From positions 1 to 64,000 of the forward strand of contig JAURCJ010000002.1 in the NCBI GenBank assembly GCA_030828505.1: 64,000 bases of DNA, read 5' to 3'. Shown here piece by piece: positions 17,293 to 27,006 of this stretch. The position numbers were made by a program, and so were the translations under genes. The first letter of the stretch is position 1. Each line of letters opens with the position of its first letter. The notes beneath the pieces were generated by a model, which searched no databases, had not been told where the DNA came from, and was given only the letters and a program-made list of their open reading frames with translations. The DNA is from Alphaproteobacteria bacterium. GTDB taxonomy: Bacteria > Pseudomonadota > Alphaproteobacteria > TMED109.

Positions 17293-18800
17293 GGAACAAA
17301 TTCAAGATCACCTAATCCATTAATTTCAGATTTTGACTGTTTTCCGGAAGCTACATCTAAAATAAGTTTAAAAATTTCTTCGCCCATTTCTTCAATAGTT
17401 GATTGACCAAGTAATATTTTACCACAATTTACATCCATATCTTCAGTCATTCTATTATATAGATCATCGTTAGTTGCAAGTTTTATTGAAGGGGCTGGTT
17501 TACATCCAAATACTGAACCTCTTCCTGTAGTAAAACATATCATATTTGCTCCTCCAGCGATTAAACCTGTAACGCTAGCAGCATCATAGCCAGGTGTATT
17601 CATAAATGTAAATCCTTTAGCTTTTATATTTTCAGCAAATTGATATACATCCACTAAATTTGTAGTGCCACCTTTTGCTACAGCGCCAAGAGATTTTTCA
17701 AGAATAGTCGTTAATCCTCCTGCTTTATTTCCTGGAGATGGATCTTGATGTAATTGTTCTTTATTTTCTTCGAATTTAATTAAGTAATCCTCTTGCCACC
17801 ATTTTACAAAGTTTACAATTTTTTGTCCTACTTCCTCATTTATTGCCCTTCTTGTTAATAAATACTCAGCTCCAAATATTTCTGGAGTTTCAGCTAGTGT
17901 TCCCGTTCCTCCATTTTTTACTAATAAGTCAACTGCTGCTCCTAATGCTGGATTAGCCGTCATCCCAGAGTACGCATCGGATCCTCCGCATTCTAATCCC
18001 AAAATTAATTCTGAAGCAGGAGTTTTTTCTCGTTTAGTTTTATTAAGAATAGGTAGCATTTGTTTGACAAGTTCAACACCCTCTTGGATTGTTTTTCTTG
18101 TTCCCCCAACTTCTTGAATAGTCATCATTTTAAATGTATCTGAATTTGCCCAATTCATAGATTGAGCCATTCCACTCACTTGATTTACCTCGCAACCTAG
18201 TCCTATTACAATTAATCCACCAAAATTTGGATGTCTTGAATACCCCGCAATAGTAGATTGAAGTAATTCCCATCCCATACCATTACTATTTATACCACAT
18301 CCAGTTCCATGGGTAATTGAAAAAACTCCATCAACATTTTCATAATCTGCTAAAACATTATCATTAAAAGCTTCTGCTATTTTTTTACAGACAGTAGCAG
18401 AACAGTTTACAGAAGAAATTATACCAACAAAATTTCTAGTTCCTACTTTGCCATTTGGCCTTCGATAACCCATAAATGTAGCTCTCTCATTTTCGGGTAA
18501 AATTTCATCATTTTTACATCCTTGAGAAAATGCATAGTCTTTTCTTTTACTGGACATACCTGCATTATGAACATGAACGTGATCTCCTACTTTTATGTCT
18601 TCCTTGGCTATACCAATGATTGTATCATATTTGATAATATCATCACCTTGAGAGATATTTTTTGTAGCTATTTTATGCCCAACAGGAATATGTTGATTAG
18701 TACTAACTTTTTCTTCAATAATATTAGTATTGACATCAATATCTGATTTTGCAGTAACTACATTATCATTTTTATGAATACGAATTGCTAGCGGTTCCAT
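17268..18800 (-). CDS. uxaA: UxaA/GarD-family sugar-acid dehydratase (altronate dehydratase-like)
   Basis: This full-length (510 aa) enzyme joins an N-terminal SAF domain (about residues 5-80, ending VGDHVHVHNAG) to the large UxaA catalytic region. YRRPNGKVGTRNFVGIISSVNCSATV, THGTGCGINSNG, GLGCEVNQ, GLECGGSDAYSGMTANPALG and FTTGRGSVFGCKPAPSIKLATN are conserved blocks holding the iron/cysteine ligands. The family removes water from altronate, galactarate or related aldonates to give 2-keto-3-deoxy acids. ATG 18800 is chosen over TTG 18815 because GGGAG lies eight bases upstream. It is divergent from the FAH/dehydrogenase/SDR operon, a natural downstream pathway. The precise sugar acid is unknown. 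Confidence 0.85.
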   Translation of the reverse strand: MEPLAIRIHKNDNVVTAKSDIDVNTNIIEEKVSTNQHIPVGHKIATKNISQGDDIIKYDTIIGIAKEDIKVGDHVHVHNAGMSSKRKDYAFSQGCKNDEILPENERATFMGYRRPNGKVGTRNFVGIISSVNCSATVCKKIAEAFNDNVLADYENVDGVFSITHGTGCGINSNGMGWELLQSTIAGYSRHPNFGGLIVIGLGCEVNQVSGMAQSMNWANSDTFKMMTIQEVGGTRKTIQEGVELVKQMLPILNKTKREKTPASELILGLECGGSDAYSGMTANPALGAAVDLLVKNGGTGTLAETPEIFGAEYLLTRRAINEEVGQKIVNFVKWWQEDYLIKFEENKEQLHQDPSPGNKAGGLTTILEKSLGAVAKGGTTNLVDVYQFAENIKAKGFTFMNTPGYDAASVTGLIAGGANMICFTTGRGSVFGCKPAPSIKLATNDDLYNRMTEDMDVNCGKILLGQSTIEEMGEEIFKLILDVASGKQSKSEINGLGDLEFVPWQMGAIT

Positions 18801-18931
18801 CTCTAATTCTCCCAAAACTTTAAAGATAAATTAATATATATTATATTTTTATAGATTTAAATATATTTTATGTTTACTTTTTATAGCTTATTATAGAATA
18901 TTTTAATTTATTATTTTTTAAGGGGAATAGA

Positions 18932-19816
18932 ATGAAATTAGTAAGGTATGGCGTTAAAGGAAAAGAAAAACCAGGAGTAATTGATGCAGATGGAAATATT
19001 AGGGACTTGTCTAAGAAAGTTTCTGATATAGATGGAACAGTTTTATCATCAGCAAAGCTAAAAAAATTAGCTGCAGCCAATATTAATAAGCTTCCTTTGG
19101 TAAAAGGTAAAAAAAGACTGGGAGTACCTTTATCTGGAATAGGTAAAATTGTTTGTATTGGACTCAATTATGTTGATCATGCTAAAGAAACGGGAAGCCC
19201 TATTCCTAGTGAGCCAATAATATTTATGAAGCCTACTAGTTCATTAAGCGGACCAAATGATGATGTTATGCTTCCAAAGGGTTTAGTTTTAGGAAAAAAA
19301 ACCTCCAAAGTAAAAGATAGTAAATGTGGAGATTGGGAAGTAGAATTAGGTATTGTAATTGGCGAGACAGCAAGATCTGTAAGTGTATCTAGAGCATTAA
19401 GTCATGTTGCAGGCTATACCTTAGTAAATGATGTTTCTGAAAGAGAGTATCAAATGAAAGCAGCTGGTGGACAGTGGATTAGAGGTAAGGGATTTGACAC
19501 GTCTTGCCCTGTGGGACCTTGGTTAGTTACCAGAGATGAAGTTAGAAAGGTTCAAGATTTAGACCTTTGGTTAAATCTCAATGGGAAAAGAATGCAAACT
19601 GGAAATACCTCAACTATGATATTTGATGTAAAAACAATTGTCTCCTATGTAAGTCATTATATGACTCTTGAGCCAGGAGATTTGATTGCTACAGGTACTC
19701 CGCCAGGAGTTGGTGCGGGAATGAAGCCTCAAAAATTTTTAAAGCATGGTGACGAAATGCATTTAGGAATAGAGAAATTAGGTGAGCAGTGCCAAAAAGT
19801 TGTTAAATGGAAGTAA
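18932..19816 (+). CDS. Fumarylacetoacetase-family hydrolase (diketo-deoxy-sugar-acid hydrolase-like)
   Basis: A 294-residue FAH-fold enzyme. The small N-terminal domain (MKLVRYGVKGKEKPGVID) is followed by CIGLNYVDHAKETG, IFMKPTSSLSG, the metal site CGDWEVELGIVIG and the loop GYTLVNDVSEREYQ, ending with GDLIATGTPPGVG. Glu/Glu/Asp metal ligands look intact. Relatives include ureidoglycolate lyase-annotated proteins and 2,4-diketo-3-deoxy-L-fuconate hydrolase, which cleaves C-C bonds to release pyruvate. AAGGGG precedes ATG 18932. The next two genes are dehydrogenases, which favours a role in sugar-acid breakdown. It starts an operon divergent from the UxaA-like gene. Confidence 0.87.
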   Translation: MKLVRYGVKGKEKPGVIDADGNIRDLSKKVSDIDGTVLSSAKLKKLAAANINKLPLVKGKKRLGVPLSGIGKIVCIGLNYVDHAKETGSPIPSEPIIFMKPTSSLSGPNDDVMLPKGLVLGKKTSKVKDSKCGDWEVELGIVIGETARSVSVSRALSHVAGYTLVNDVSEREYQMKAAGGQWIRGKGFDTSCPVGPWLVTRDEVRKVQDLDLWLNLNGKRMQTGNTSTMIFDVKTIVSYVSHYMTLEPGDLIATGTPPGVGAGMKPQKFLKHGDEMHLGIEKLGEQCQKVVKWK

Positions 19817-20787
19817 AATATAAGCCTAAAATTTTTGTTCATTCATGGTTATCTGATGATCTTTTATTAAAATTAAAAAAAAATTTTAATATAGATCATC
19901 ATGATACTAAAGATAGTATATTAGCAGGAAAAGACCTTTTAGATAGAGTATTAGATGCTGACGGAATCTTAGTTCAGTCATCTCTAATTGACAAAAAATT
20001 GATAGAGTCATGCCCCAATTTAAAAGTTGTAAGTAATGTGGGAGTGGGCTTCGATAATATAGATGTAGAATTTTGTACTAAGAGGGGTATTCAAGTTACT
20101 AATACGCCAGGAATACTAAATGATGCAGTTGCTGATATGTCAATGGCTCTGCTACTAGCAGTAGCAAGAAGAGTTCCTGAGGGAGATAAGCTTGTTAGGA
20201 CAGGAGGCTTTAAAGCTAATTTTTACCATATCTTATGGGGGGCAGATTTAAAAGGAGAAAATTTAGGTATAATTGGTATGGGAAGCATAGGACAAGAAGT
20301 TGCAAAAAGAGCTTTACCATTTGGATTAAATATAAAATATCATAATAGAAACAGGCTTAGTGAGAATATTGAAAATTCACTAAACGCAGAATGGATGTCA
20401 CTTATAGAATTATTACAATCTTGTAGGTTTATTATTATTTTATGTCCTTTAACAAATGAAACAAAGCATTTGATTACCATTAAAGAATTCCAAGCTATGA
20501 ATAATAATAGTTTTTTAGTAAATATAGCACGCGGTCCTATTGTAAAAGAAAGTGATTTAATAATAGCTTTAGAAAAAAAATTAATTTCAGGATGTGCACT
20601 TGATGTGTATGAATTTGAACCAGATTATGATATTAAATTAGCAAAGATGGATAATGTTGTTTTAGCCCCCCATGCTGGAAGTGCAAGTGTAAAGACGAGA
20701 AAAGGTATGGTTGAGTTGGCTAAAAAAAATATTGAAGAGTTCTTTCTTAGTAAAGATGTAAGTAATCCAGTAAATACTTTAAATTAA
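19807..20787 (+). CDS. D-isomer-specific 2-hydroxyacid dehydrogenase (hydroxypyruvate/glyoxylate reductase-like)
   Basis: This 326-residue NAD(P)-dependent dehydrogenase has the Rossmann motif GENLGIIGMGSIGQEVAKRA (about 155-174), followed by HNR, where the arginine suggests NADPH preference. The catalytic Arg/Glu/His set appears in VNIARGPIVKESDLI, LDVYEFEP and LAPHAGSAS. It resembles GhrB and gluconate 2-dehydrogenases, which reduce glyoxylate, hydroxypyruvate or 2-keto-sugar acids. It overlaps the end of the FAH gene by ten bases and precedes the SDR by ten, so the three are one operon. A function on a two- or three-carbon product of the pathway is an inference. Confidence 0.87.
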   Translation: MEVKYKPKIFVHSWLSDDLLLKLKKNFNIDHHDTKDSILAGKDLLDRVLDADGILVQSSLIDKKLIESCPNLKVVSNVGVGFDNIDVEFCTKRGIQVTNTPGILNDAVADMSMALLLAVARRVPEGDKLVRTGGFKANFYHILWGADLKGENLGIIGMGSIGQEVAKRALPFGLNIKYHNRNRLSENIENSLNAEWMSLIELLQSCRFIIILCPLTNETKHLITIKEFQAMNNNSFLVNIARGPIVKESDLIIALEKKLISGCALDVYEFEPDYDIKLAKMDNVVLAPHAGSASVKTRKGMVELAKKNIEEFFLSKDVSNPVNTLN

Positions 20788-20797
20788 GAGGTGAATT

Positions 20798-21532
20798 ATG
20801 GCTTATACAATTGATCTAACAGGAAAAATAGCACTTGTTACTGGAGGAGCAACCGGAATAGGTTATGCAATAGCAGAAGGTTTTCAGGAAGCAGGAGCAG
20901 AGGTAATTGTGACTGCACAATCTGATGAGAGCTTAGAAAAATGTTCAGAAAAAACAAAATTTGGAACCTTACGCAAGCTAAAATTAGATGTAACAAATGA
21001 TATATCAATTGAAAAAGTATTTAATGAAATAGATGATTTACATATTTTAGTTAATAATGCGGGAAGAATTAAGAGAGGTTTAGAATATAGAATTGAGCAT
21101 TTTGCAGATGTAATTAATACTAACTTAATGGGTGTTATGCGAATGAGTCATGAGGCTTTGCCTAAATTAGCTTTAACTCATGGTAATATCATTAATATTG
21201 CATCTATGTTTTCTTTTTTTGGATCTCCAATGTCTCCAGGTTATACTGCCTCAAAAACAGGTTTAGTAGGATTAACTAAAAGTTTAGCGAATGGTTGGAG
21301 TGAACACCACGTAAGAGTGAATGCAATAGCTCCTGGATATATCGAGACTAAACTTACGAAAGCATTAAGAGATGAACAGGAACAAAAAGATAAAATAACA
21401 GATCGTACAGCACTAAAAAAATGGGGTAAGCCAGAGGATATAGCAGGTGCAGCTGTATATTTAGCCAGTGATAGAGCTAGCTATACGACTGGAACTACAA
21501 TTACTGTTGATGGCGGATATAGTATTACTTAA
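20798..21532 (+). CDS. SDR-family sugar-acid dehydrogenase (KduD-like)
   Basis: A 244-residue classical short-chain dehydrogenase: TGGATGIGYAIAEGF (about 14-28) binds the dinucleotide, NNAG stabilises the core, NIASMFSFFGSP carries the catalytic serine and YTASK the Tyr-Lys pair; GYSIT closes the protein. The pattern ITVDGGYS and the neighbours suggest a KduD or 2-keto-3-deoxy-fuconate dehydrogenase-like role, oxidising a hydroxyl on a 2-keto-3-deoxy acid to the diketo substrate of the FAH enzyme encoded two genes earlier. The gene has AGAGGTG before ATG 20798. Its end overlaps the convergent GST gene by eight bases. Confidence 0.86.
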   Translation: MAYTIDLTGKIALVTGGATGIGYAIAEGFQEAGAEVIVTAQSDESLEKCSEKTKFGTLRKLKLDVTNDISIEKVFNEIDDLHILVNNAGRIKRGLEYRIEHFADVINTNLMGVMRMSHEALPKLALTHGNIINIASMFSFFGSPMSPGYTASKTGLVGLTKSLANGWSEHHVRVNAIAPGYIETKLTKALRDEQEQKDKITDRTALKKWGKPEDIAGAAVYLASDRASYTTGTTITVDGGYSIT

Positions 21533-22220
21533 TTTCGTATCCATTTGATTTTTTTGCGAATCCATTAAATAAATTTAGCATTCTATGTCTCCAATGCCAG
21601 AGAACATCATCCTTAACTAATAGTTGTTTTGGACTTGTATTTCTAGCCCACATAAAAAATCCAAATAATAAATAATCACAGTACATAGGATGGTCTCCAG
21701 TTAAGTAGTCATTATTTTTTATGATTTTTCTAAAAGGGTTTAATTCTTTCTGAAATATAAGAATATATTTATCACTTTCTAATTCTATATCCTCAATTTT
21801 TTTATTTAACATTTTTTCTCTAGTTTCTCTAAAGTATTTTTTATCGTCAGGTTGTAATACTTTATAAACATCAGCAACAATAATACGGGCCAAAATACTT
21901 AATATTTTTGGGTCTAGCATTTGATTGATAATGTATGTAAGTTTCATGCTTTCTTTTCCTCCAAATAAAGATGGAGTATCCGGGTATTCTTGCTCTAAAT
22001 ATTTTGCGATTTCAAATGATTCATTAATCCATGTATCTTTATCTTTAAGAACCGGAACTGTGTTAAAGCCTTTATGACTAATTAATGATTTGTCAGAAAA
22101 TTTGACTTGAATTCTTTTTGTATTTTTATAGAGTCCTTTATGATTTAGGGACATTAATATTCGCCATGTATATGGGCTAAAATATTGCTTATTAATTGCA
22201 TCTAGTTCATATAGAATCAT
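21525..22220 (-). CDS. Glutathione S-transferase family protein (LigE-like)
   Basis: This 231-residue protein has an N-terminal thioredoxin-like GST domain: YFSPYTWRILMSLNHKGL, the cis-proline motif TVPVLKD, and ESFEIAKYLEQEYPDTPSLFGG. That arrangement resembles LigE/beta-etherase and fungal-type GSTs more than standard beta- or zeta-class enzymes. The catalytic position has Ser/Tyr near SPYTW rather than cysteine. The C-terminal half is helical. Members act on ether bonds of aromatics or have unknown detoxification roles; there is no lignin pathway nearby, so the function is open. It is convergent with the SDR gene (eight-base overlap) and divergent from hemA. Confidence 0.8.
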   Translation of the reverse strand: MILYELDAINKQYFSPYTWRILMSLNHKGLYKNTKRIQVKFSDKSLISHKGFNTVPVLKDKDTWINESFEIAKYLEQEYPDTPSLFGGKESMKLTYIINQMLDPKILSILARIIVADVYKVLQPDDKKYFRETREKMLNKKIEDIELESDKYILIFQKELNPFRKIIKNNDYLTGDHPMYCDYLLFGFFMWARNTSPKQLLVKDDVLWHWRHRMLNLFNGFAKKSNGYEIK

Positions 22221-22309
22221 TTTAAATAACTTTCTTTTTTCTGTTAATTAATTATATATAAGCGTATATGAGGTATATTTTTTAACAATTATAGTAATAA
22301 TTAAATATT

Positions 22310-23521
22310 ATGAATTATAATAAATTTTTTTCAAGTGCATTAAATACTCTAAAATCTGAAGGCAGGTATAGAGTTTTTAATGATATTAAAAGAACACTAG
22401 GTAATTTCCCTAATGCCATTCATTATACAAATTCAGAAGAAAAAGAAGTTTCTGTATGGTGTTCTAATGATTATTTAGGTATGGGACAAAATAAGAAAGT
22501 TTTAAAAGCTATGCATGAAGCTATAGATTCTTCTGGTGCAGGTTCAGGTGGGACGAGAAATATATCTGGAACGTCACATTACCATGTTTTGTTGGAGAAA
22601 GAATTAGCGGATTTGCACAATAAAGAATCTGCTTTATTATTTACTTCTGGTTATATTTCTAATGAAGCATCTCTTAGTACAATAGCTTCTATACTTCCTG
22701 ATTGTGTAGTTTTGTCTGATGAATTAAATCATGCTTCTATGATTCAAGGAATGAAAAATAGTAGAGCAGAAAGATTTATTTTTAAACATAATAATCCGAA
22801 ACATCTAGAAGAACTCTTACGAAATATTCATCCAGATAGGCCTAAATTAATTGCTTTTGAATCAGTTTATTCTATGGACGGAGATATTGCTCCAATAAAA
22901 GAGTTATGTGAGGTAGCAAAAAATTATAATGCCCTTACTTATTTAGATGAAGTTCATGCAGTAGGTATGTATGGACCAAGAGGAGGTGGTATTGCCGAAC
23001 GAGAGGGGTTAATGGATGAATTGGATATTATAGAAGGAACATTGGCAAAAGCTTATGGTACTATGGGAGGGTATGTGGCTTCAAATAAAGATATAATAGA
23101 TGTAATAAGATCTTTTGCATCAAGTTTTATTTTTACTACATCTTTGCCACCAGCAATTGCAGCTGGAGCATTAGCTTCTGTAAAACATTTAAAAAAATCA
23201 AATGAAGAAAGAATAATTCATCAAGCAAGAGCAAATAGTCTGAAAGAAAAATTAAGACAAACAGGAATAGTAGTCATGCCCTCTGAAAGTCATATTGTTC
23301 CAATTTTGGTAGGTGATCCTGTTCTATGTAAAAAAGCTTCTGATTTATTACTTTCGGATCACTCTATATATGTGCAACCAATTAATTATCCGACTGTTCC
23401 AAAAGGAAAAGAGAGATTAAGAATTACTCCTAATCCTTTGCATGATGAAAAAATGATTGATAATTTGGTGGATTCATTAAAAGTTGTATGGAAACAGTTA
23501 AACATCTCCGCTGTTAGTTAA
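22310..23521 (+). CDS. hemA: 5-aminolevulinate synthase
   Basis: This PLP enzyme condenses glycine and succinyl-CoA to 5-aminolevulinate, the first step of haem synthesis by the C4 route found in alphaproteobacteria and mitochondria. The 403-residue protein starts [17 protein letters not shown] and has [63 protein letters not shown] and the PLP-lysine region [16 protein letters not shown]. All are as in HemA rather than KBL or BioF. The length is standard. It stands alone between a divergent GST gene and the AGCS symporter gene, with an AT-rich 89-base upstream gap in which no clear promoter was recognised. Confidence 0.96.
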   Translation: MNYNKFFSSALNTLKSEGRYRVFNDIKRTLGNFPNAIHYTNSEEKEVSVWCSNDYLGMGQNKKVLKAMHEAIDSSGAGSGGTRNISGTSHYHVLLEKELADLHNKESALLFTSGYISNEASLSTIASILPDCVVLSDELNHASMIQGMKNSRAERFIFKHNNPKHLEELLRNIHPDRPKLIAFESVYSMDGDIAPIKELCEVAKNYNALTYLDEVHAVGMYGPRGGGIAEREGLMDELDIIEGTLAKAYGTMGGYVASNKDIIDVIRSFASSFIFTTSLPPAIAAGALASVKHLKKSNEERIIHQARANSLKEKLRQTGIVVMPSESHIVPILVGDPVLCKKASDLLLSDHSIYVQPINYPTVPKGKERLRITPNPLHDEKMIDNLVDSLKVVWKQLNISAVS

Positions 23522-23589
23522 TATTTTAACTTTACTTAAGTATTAATTATTTAATATGTTAAATATATAATTATAGGGAGAGATTGCTA

Positions 23590-25110
23590 ATGTCAGTTTT
23601 AAAGAAAATTTTATATTTTAGTATTATTTTTTTATTCTCAAAGTTTTCATATGCTGATGATGGAATAGATTCTACAATAGATAAATGGTTAAGTCCTATA
23701 TCTGATTTCGTAGTTGGTAAAGTATTTTATTCAATTAGTATAGCAGGTGCAGATATAAAGTTGATTGTTCTTTGGCTAATTGCAGGCTCAATATTCTGTA
23801 CATTTTATTTTAATTTTATAAATTTAAAAATGTTTACACATGCACTAGATTTAGTAAGAGGTAGGTATGATAAGCCCGATTCTAAAGGGGAAGTTTCTCA
23901 TTTTCAAGCCTTATCTACTGCTATATCGGGAACTGTAGGATTAGGTAATATTGCAGGTGTTGCTGTAGCAGTAACGGTTGGAGGTCCTGGAGCTACATTT
24001 TGGATGATATTGGCAGGTTTTCTTGGCATGTCTCTTAAATTTTGTGAATGTACTCTTGGAGTAAAATATAGAGTTATAAATGATGATGGAACTGTTTCCG
24101 GTGGACCGATGCACTATCTTTCTAAAGGGCTTGCTGAGAAAGGACATGCTTCTTTAGGCAAAATCTTGGCAGTATTTTTCTCTATTTGTTGTATTGGAGG
24201 AGCGCTTGGAGGAGGTAACATGTTTCAAGCTAATCAGTCATTCCAACAATTTGTATCAGTAACAGGAGGGGATGGATCCTTTTTTGCAGACAAAGGTTGG
24301 TTATTTGGGTTAATAATTTCCGTTATTTTAGGTTTTGTAATTATAGGAGGTATAAAGTCTATAGCTAAAGTTACCTCAAGATTAGTCCCTTTGATGGCAA
24401 TCATATATTTAGCAGCAGGAATAATTATAATATTATTAAATATAACAGGTGTTCCTGAAGCTATTATTAGAATAATTACAGAAGCTTTTTCACCTTCTGC
24501 TGCAGCTGGTGGAGCACTTGGTGCATTAATTATTGGTTTTCAAAGAGCGGCTTTTTCAAATGAAGCTGGATTGGGTTCTGCTCCAATTGCACATTCTGCA
24601 GTTAAAAGTGATAAACCTGTAACAGAAGGAATAGTATCTGTATTAGAACCATTTATCGATACTATTGTAATTTGTACTATTACAGCATTAGTAATTGTTA
24701 TAACTGGAATGTACGATGACAGAGGAGACTTAACTGGTATTGGTTTAACCTCTGCAGCTTTTGCAACAACTATTTCTTGGTTCCCAATTATATTAGCTAT
24801 TGCTGCTATTTTATTTGCTTTTTCTACTATGATTGCATGGTCTTATTATGGATTAAAATCATGGACTTATTTATTTGGTAATTCAAAGTTTTCAGAAAAT
24901 TTATTTAAAATAATATTTTGTATTTTTATTATTATTGGCTCTTCAGTAAGTCTCGGCTCAGTCTTAAATTTATCAGATTCTATGATATTTTTAATGTCTG
25001 TTGCTAATTTAGTTGGAGTCTATTTCTTAGCATCAGTCGTAAGAAGTGAAGTAAATAATTATTTATCTGATTTGGCAAAAGGAAAAATTAAGAGAACTGA
25101 TAATAATTAA
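23590..25110 (+). CDS. Sodium:alanine/glycine symporter (AGCS family)
   Basis: A 506-residue integral membrane carrier of the amino acid-cation symporter family, which imports alanine or glycine with sodium across the inner membrane. ATG 23590 is preferred to TTG 23584 because GGGAG is nine bases before it; the protein then starts with a signal-like segment ending FSKFSYADD. About ten or eleven hydrophobic helices follow. GTVGLGNIAGVAVAVTVGGPGATFWMI, GGPMHYLSKGL and RAAFSNEAGLGSAPIAHSA are the family hallmarks. No glycine riboswitch fits in the 68-base upstream gap. Glycine uptake would suit the adjacent glyA and hemA genes, but this is inference. Confidence 0.92.
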   Translation: MSVLKKILYFSIIFLFSKFSYADDGIDSTIDKWLSPISDFVVGKVFYSISIAGADIKLIVLWLIAGSIFCTFYFNFINLKMFTHALDLVRGRYDKPDSKGEVSHFQALSTAISGTVGLGNIAGVAVAVTVGGPGATFWMILAGFLGMSLKFCECTLGVKYRVINDDGTVSGGPMHYLSKGLAEKGHASLGKILAVFFSICCIGGALGGGNMFQANQSFQQFVSVTGGDGSFFADKGWLFGLIISVILGFVIIGGIKSIAKVTSRLVPLMAIIYLAAGIIIILLNITGVPEAIIRIITEAFSPSAAAGGALGALIIGFQRAAFSNEAGLGSAPIAHSAVKSDKPVTEGIVSVLEPFIDTIVICTITALVIVITGMYDDRGDLTGIGLTSAAFATTISWFPIILAIAAILFAFSTMIAWSYYGLKSWTYLFGNSKFSENLFKIIFCIFIIIGSSVSLGSVLNLSDSMIFLMSVANLVGVYFLASVVRSEVNNYLSDLAKGKIKRTDNN

Positions 25111-25171
25111 CTATTAAATTCTTTTTTTTATATTATATATAATTAGGAATTGTTTTTTTTAATTATTTTAA

Positions 25172-25639
25172 ATGACAGATAGAAAGGTTTTTTTATTGAA
25201 AAAACAAACCGGAAAGATATATGCATTAGCTTCTGATCACGCTGGTTTTGAATTAAAAGAAAAGATAAAGTCTTATTTAGAAAAGAAAAATTTTAATATT
25301 GTTGATTTAGGTCCTTTTAATATTGAATCAGTAGATTATCCAGATTATGGAAAAACTCTTGGTGAATATGTTTTAGATAATAAAAATTCTATGGGTATTG
25401 CTATATGTGGAAGTGGTATAGGTATAAGTATTGCATTAAATAGGTTGCCAGGAATAAGAGCAGCTTTGTGTAATAATGAAGAAATTGCAAAATTATCTAG
25501 AAATCATAATGATGCAAATATACTTGTATTAGCAGGAAGATTTATTTCCATAAATAAATCATCACGCATAATAGATACTTTTTGTAGGGAGTCTTTTGAA
25601 GGAGGAAGACATGAAAGAAGGGTTAAAAAACTTGGCTAA
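25172..25639 (+). CDS. rpiB: Ribose-5-phosphate isomerase B
   Basis: RpiB interconverts ribose-5-phosphate and ribulose-5-phosphate in the cytosol. The protein has ALASDHAGFELKEKI, ESVDYPDYG, the active-site CGSGIGISIALNRLPGIRAALCN loop and NDANILVLAGRFI, all typical of the RpiB/LacAB family. The start is uncertain: ATG 25172 (155 aa) has no ribosome binding site, while TTG 25196 lies eight bases after AAAGG and would give 147 aa, closer to the family length. It precedes glyA by 23 bases, the usual alphaproteobacterial rpiB-glyA-nrdR arrangement. Confidence 0.93.
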   Translation: MTDRKVFLLKKQTGKIYALASDHAGFELKEKIKSYLEKKNFNIVDLGPFNIESVDYPDYGKTLGEYVLDNKNSMGIAICGSGIGISIALNRLPGIRAALCNNEEIAKLSRNHNDANILVLAGRFISINKSSRIIDTFCRESFEGGRHERRVKKLG

Positions 25640-25662
25640 TTTTAGTAATAAAGGATTAATAA

Positions 25663-26976
25663 ATGAATACAATTAATAATTCTAATATTTTTAATTCAAG
25701 CAGTACTGACATCGATGATAGTTATGAAGATAAGGAATTATTGTCAGCTATGAAGAGCGAATTATACAGGCAACAAAATTCTATAGAATTAATTGCGTCT
25801 GAAAATTTTGTAAGTGAAGCAGTTCTTAATATTCAAGGGTCGGTTTTAACAAATAAATATGCAGAAGGTTATCCAGGTAAGAGGTATTATGGAGGTTGTG
25901 AATTTGTTGATCAAGCAGAAGAGCTAGCAATTCAAAGAGCTTGTAAGTTGTTTTCATGTAATTGGGCTAACGTTCAGCCAAATTCTGGCTCGCAGGCAAA
26001 CCAAGCTGTCTTTATGGCATTACTTAAACCTGGTGATACTATTTTAGGTATGTCTTTAGCTGCAGGAGGACATTTGACGCATGGAGCTAAGCCTAATCAA
26101 TCAGGTAAATGGTTTAAATCTATTCAGTATGGTGTTAATAAAGATGACGGAATAATTGACTACAATGAGCTTGAAAAATTAGCAACTGAAGAAAGCCCGA
26201 AATTAATAATAGCAGGAGCATCTGCTTATTCTAGACATATAGATTTTGAAAAAATAAGACTTATTGCTGATAAAGTTGGAGCATACTTTCTTGCCGATAT
26301 TGCCCATTACTCAGGGTTAATTGCTGCTGGTCAATATCCGAATCCAATTGAATATGCTCATGTTGCGACTACTACTACGCATAAAACTCTAAGAGGTCCG
26401 AGAGGTGGTATGATATTAAGTAATGATTTAGAATTAGGAAAATTATTTGATAAAGCAATATTTCCTGGAATTCAAGGTGGACCTTTAATGCATGTAATTG
26501 CTGCAAAAGCAGCAGCATTTGGTGAAGCCTTAAAACCTGATTTTAAGGAGTATATTAAACAAATAATTAAGAACGCTAAAGCTTTAGCTAATGAATTAGA
26601 GAACCAAGGGGTGAAAATCGTTTCTGGTGGAACGGACAGCCATGTAATATTATGTGATTTAAGGCCACTTAATATTACGGGAAAAACTTCAGAAGAAAGT
26701 TTAGATAGGGCAGGTATAACGTGTAATAAAAATGCAGTTCCTTATGATACTCAAAAACCTTTTATAACATCAGGGTTAAGAATTGGAACACCAGCTATTA
26801 CAACTAGAGGATTTAAAGAAAAAGAAATGTTAAAGATAGGACAATTAATAGGTAAGATACTAAAAGCTATAGAAAAAAATGAAGATAATATTAATTCAGT
26901 AGAAGCAGAGGTAAAGAAAGAAGTAATATCTTTATGTAAAGAATTTCCTCTTTATTCGTCTTTAAGTTATAATTAG
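25663..26976 (+). CDS. glyA: Serine hydroxymethyltransferase
   Basis: GlyA transfers the serine hydroxymethyl group to tetrahydrofolate, giving glycine and 5,10-methylene-THF. [51 protein letters not shown] and [15 protein letters not shown] (with the PLP lysine) are diagnostic. The 437-residue protein has a slightly long, polar N-terminal extension of about 25 residues rich in Asn, Ser and Asp. AAGGA precedes ATG 25663. It feeds one-carbon units to the purine and methionine routes and glycine to hemA nearby. It is followed by nrdR. Confidence 0.97.
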   Translation: MNTINNSNIFNSSSTDIDDSYEDKELLSAMKSELYRQQNSIELIASENFVSEAVLNIQGSVLTNKYAEGYPGKRYYGGCEFVDQAEELAIQRACKLFSCNWANVQPNSGSQANQAVFMALLKPGDTILGMSLAAGGHLTHGAKPNQSGKWFKSIQYGVNKDDGIIDYNELEKLATEESPKLIIAGASAYSRHIDFEKIRLIADKVGAYFLADIAHYSGLIAAGQYPNPIEYAHVATTTTHKTLRGPRGGMILSNDLELGKLFDKAIFPGIQGGPLMHVIAAKAAAFGEALKPDFKEYIKQIIKNAKALANELENQGVKIVSGGTDSHVILCDLRPLNITGKTSEESLDRAGITCNKNAVPYDTQKPFITSGLRIGTPAITTRGFKEKEMLKIGQLIGKILKAIEKNEDNINSVEAEVKKEVISLCKEFPLYSSLSYN

Positions 26977-27006
26977 AATGATTTAAATTATTAAAGGATA
27001 TTTTTC

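Noticed and set aside
23522-23589. Glycine riboswitch before the AGCS symporter
   Set aside because: The 68-base gap is too short and too AT-rich, with no aptamer-like conserved bases.
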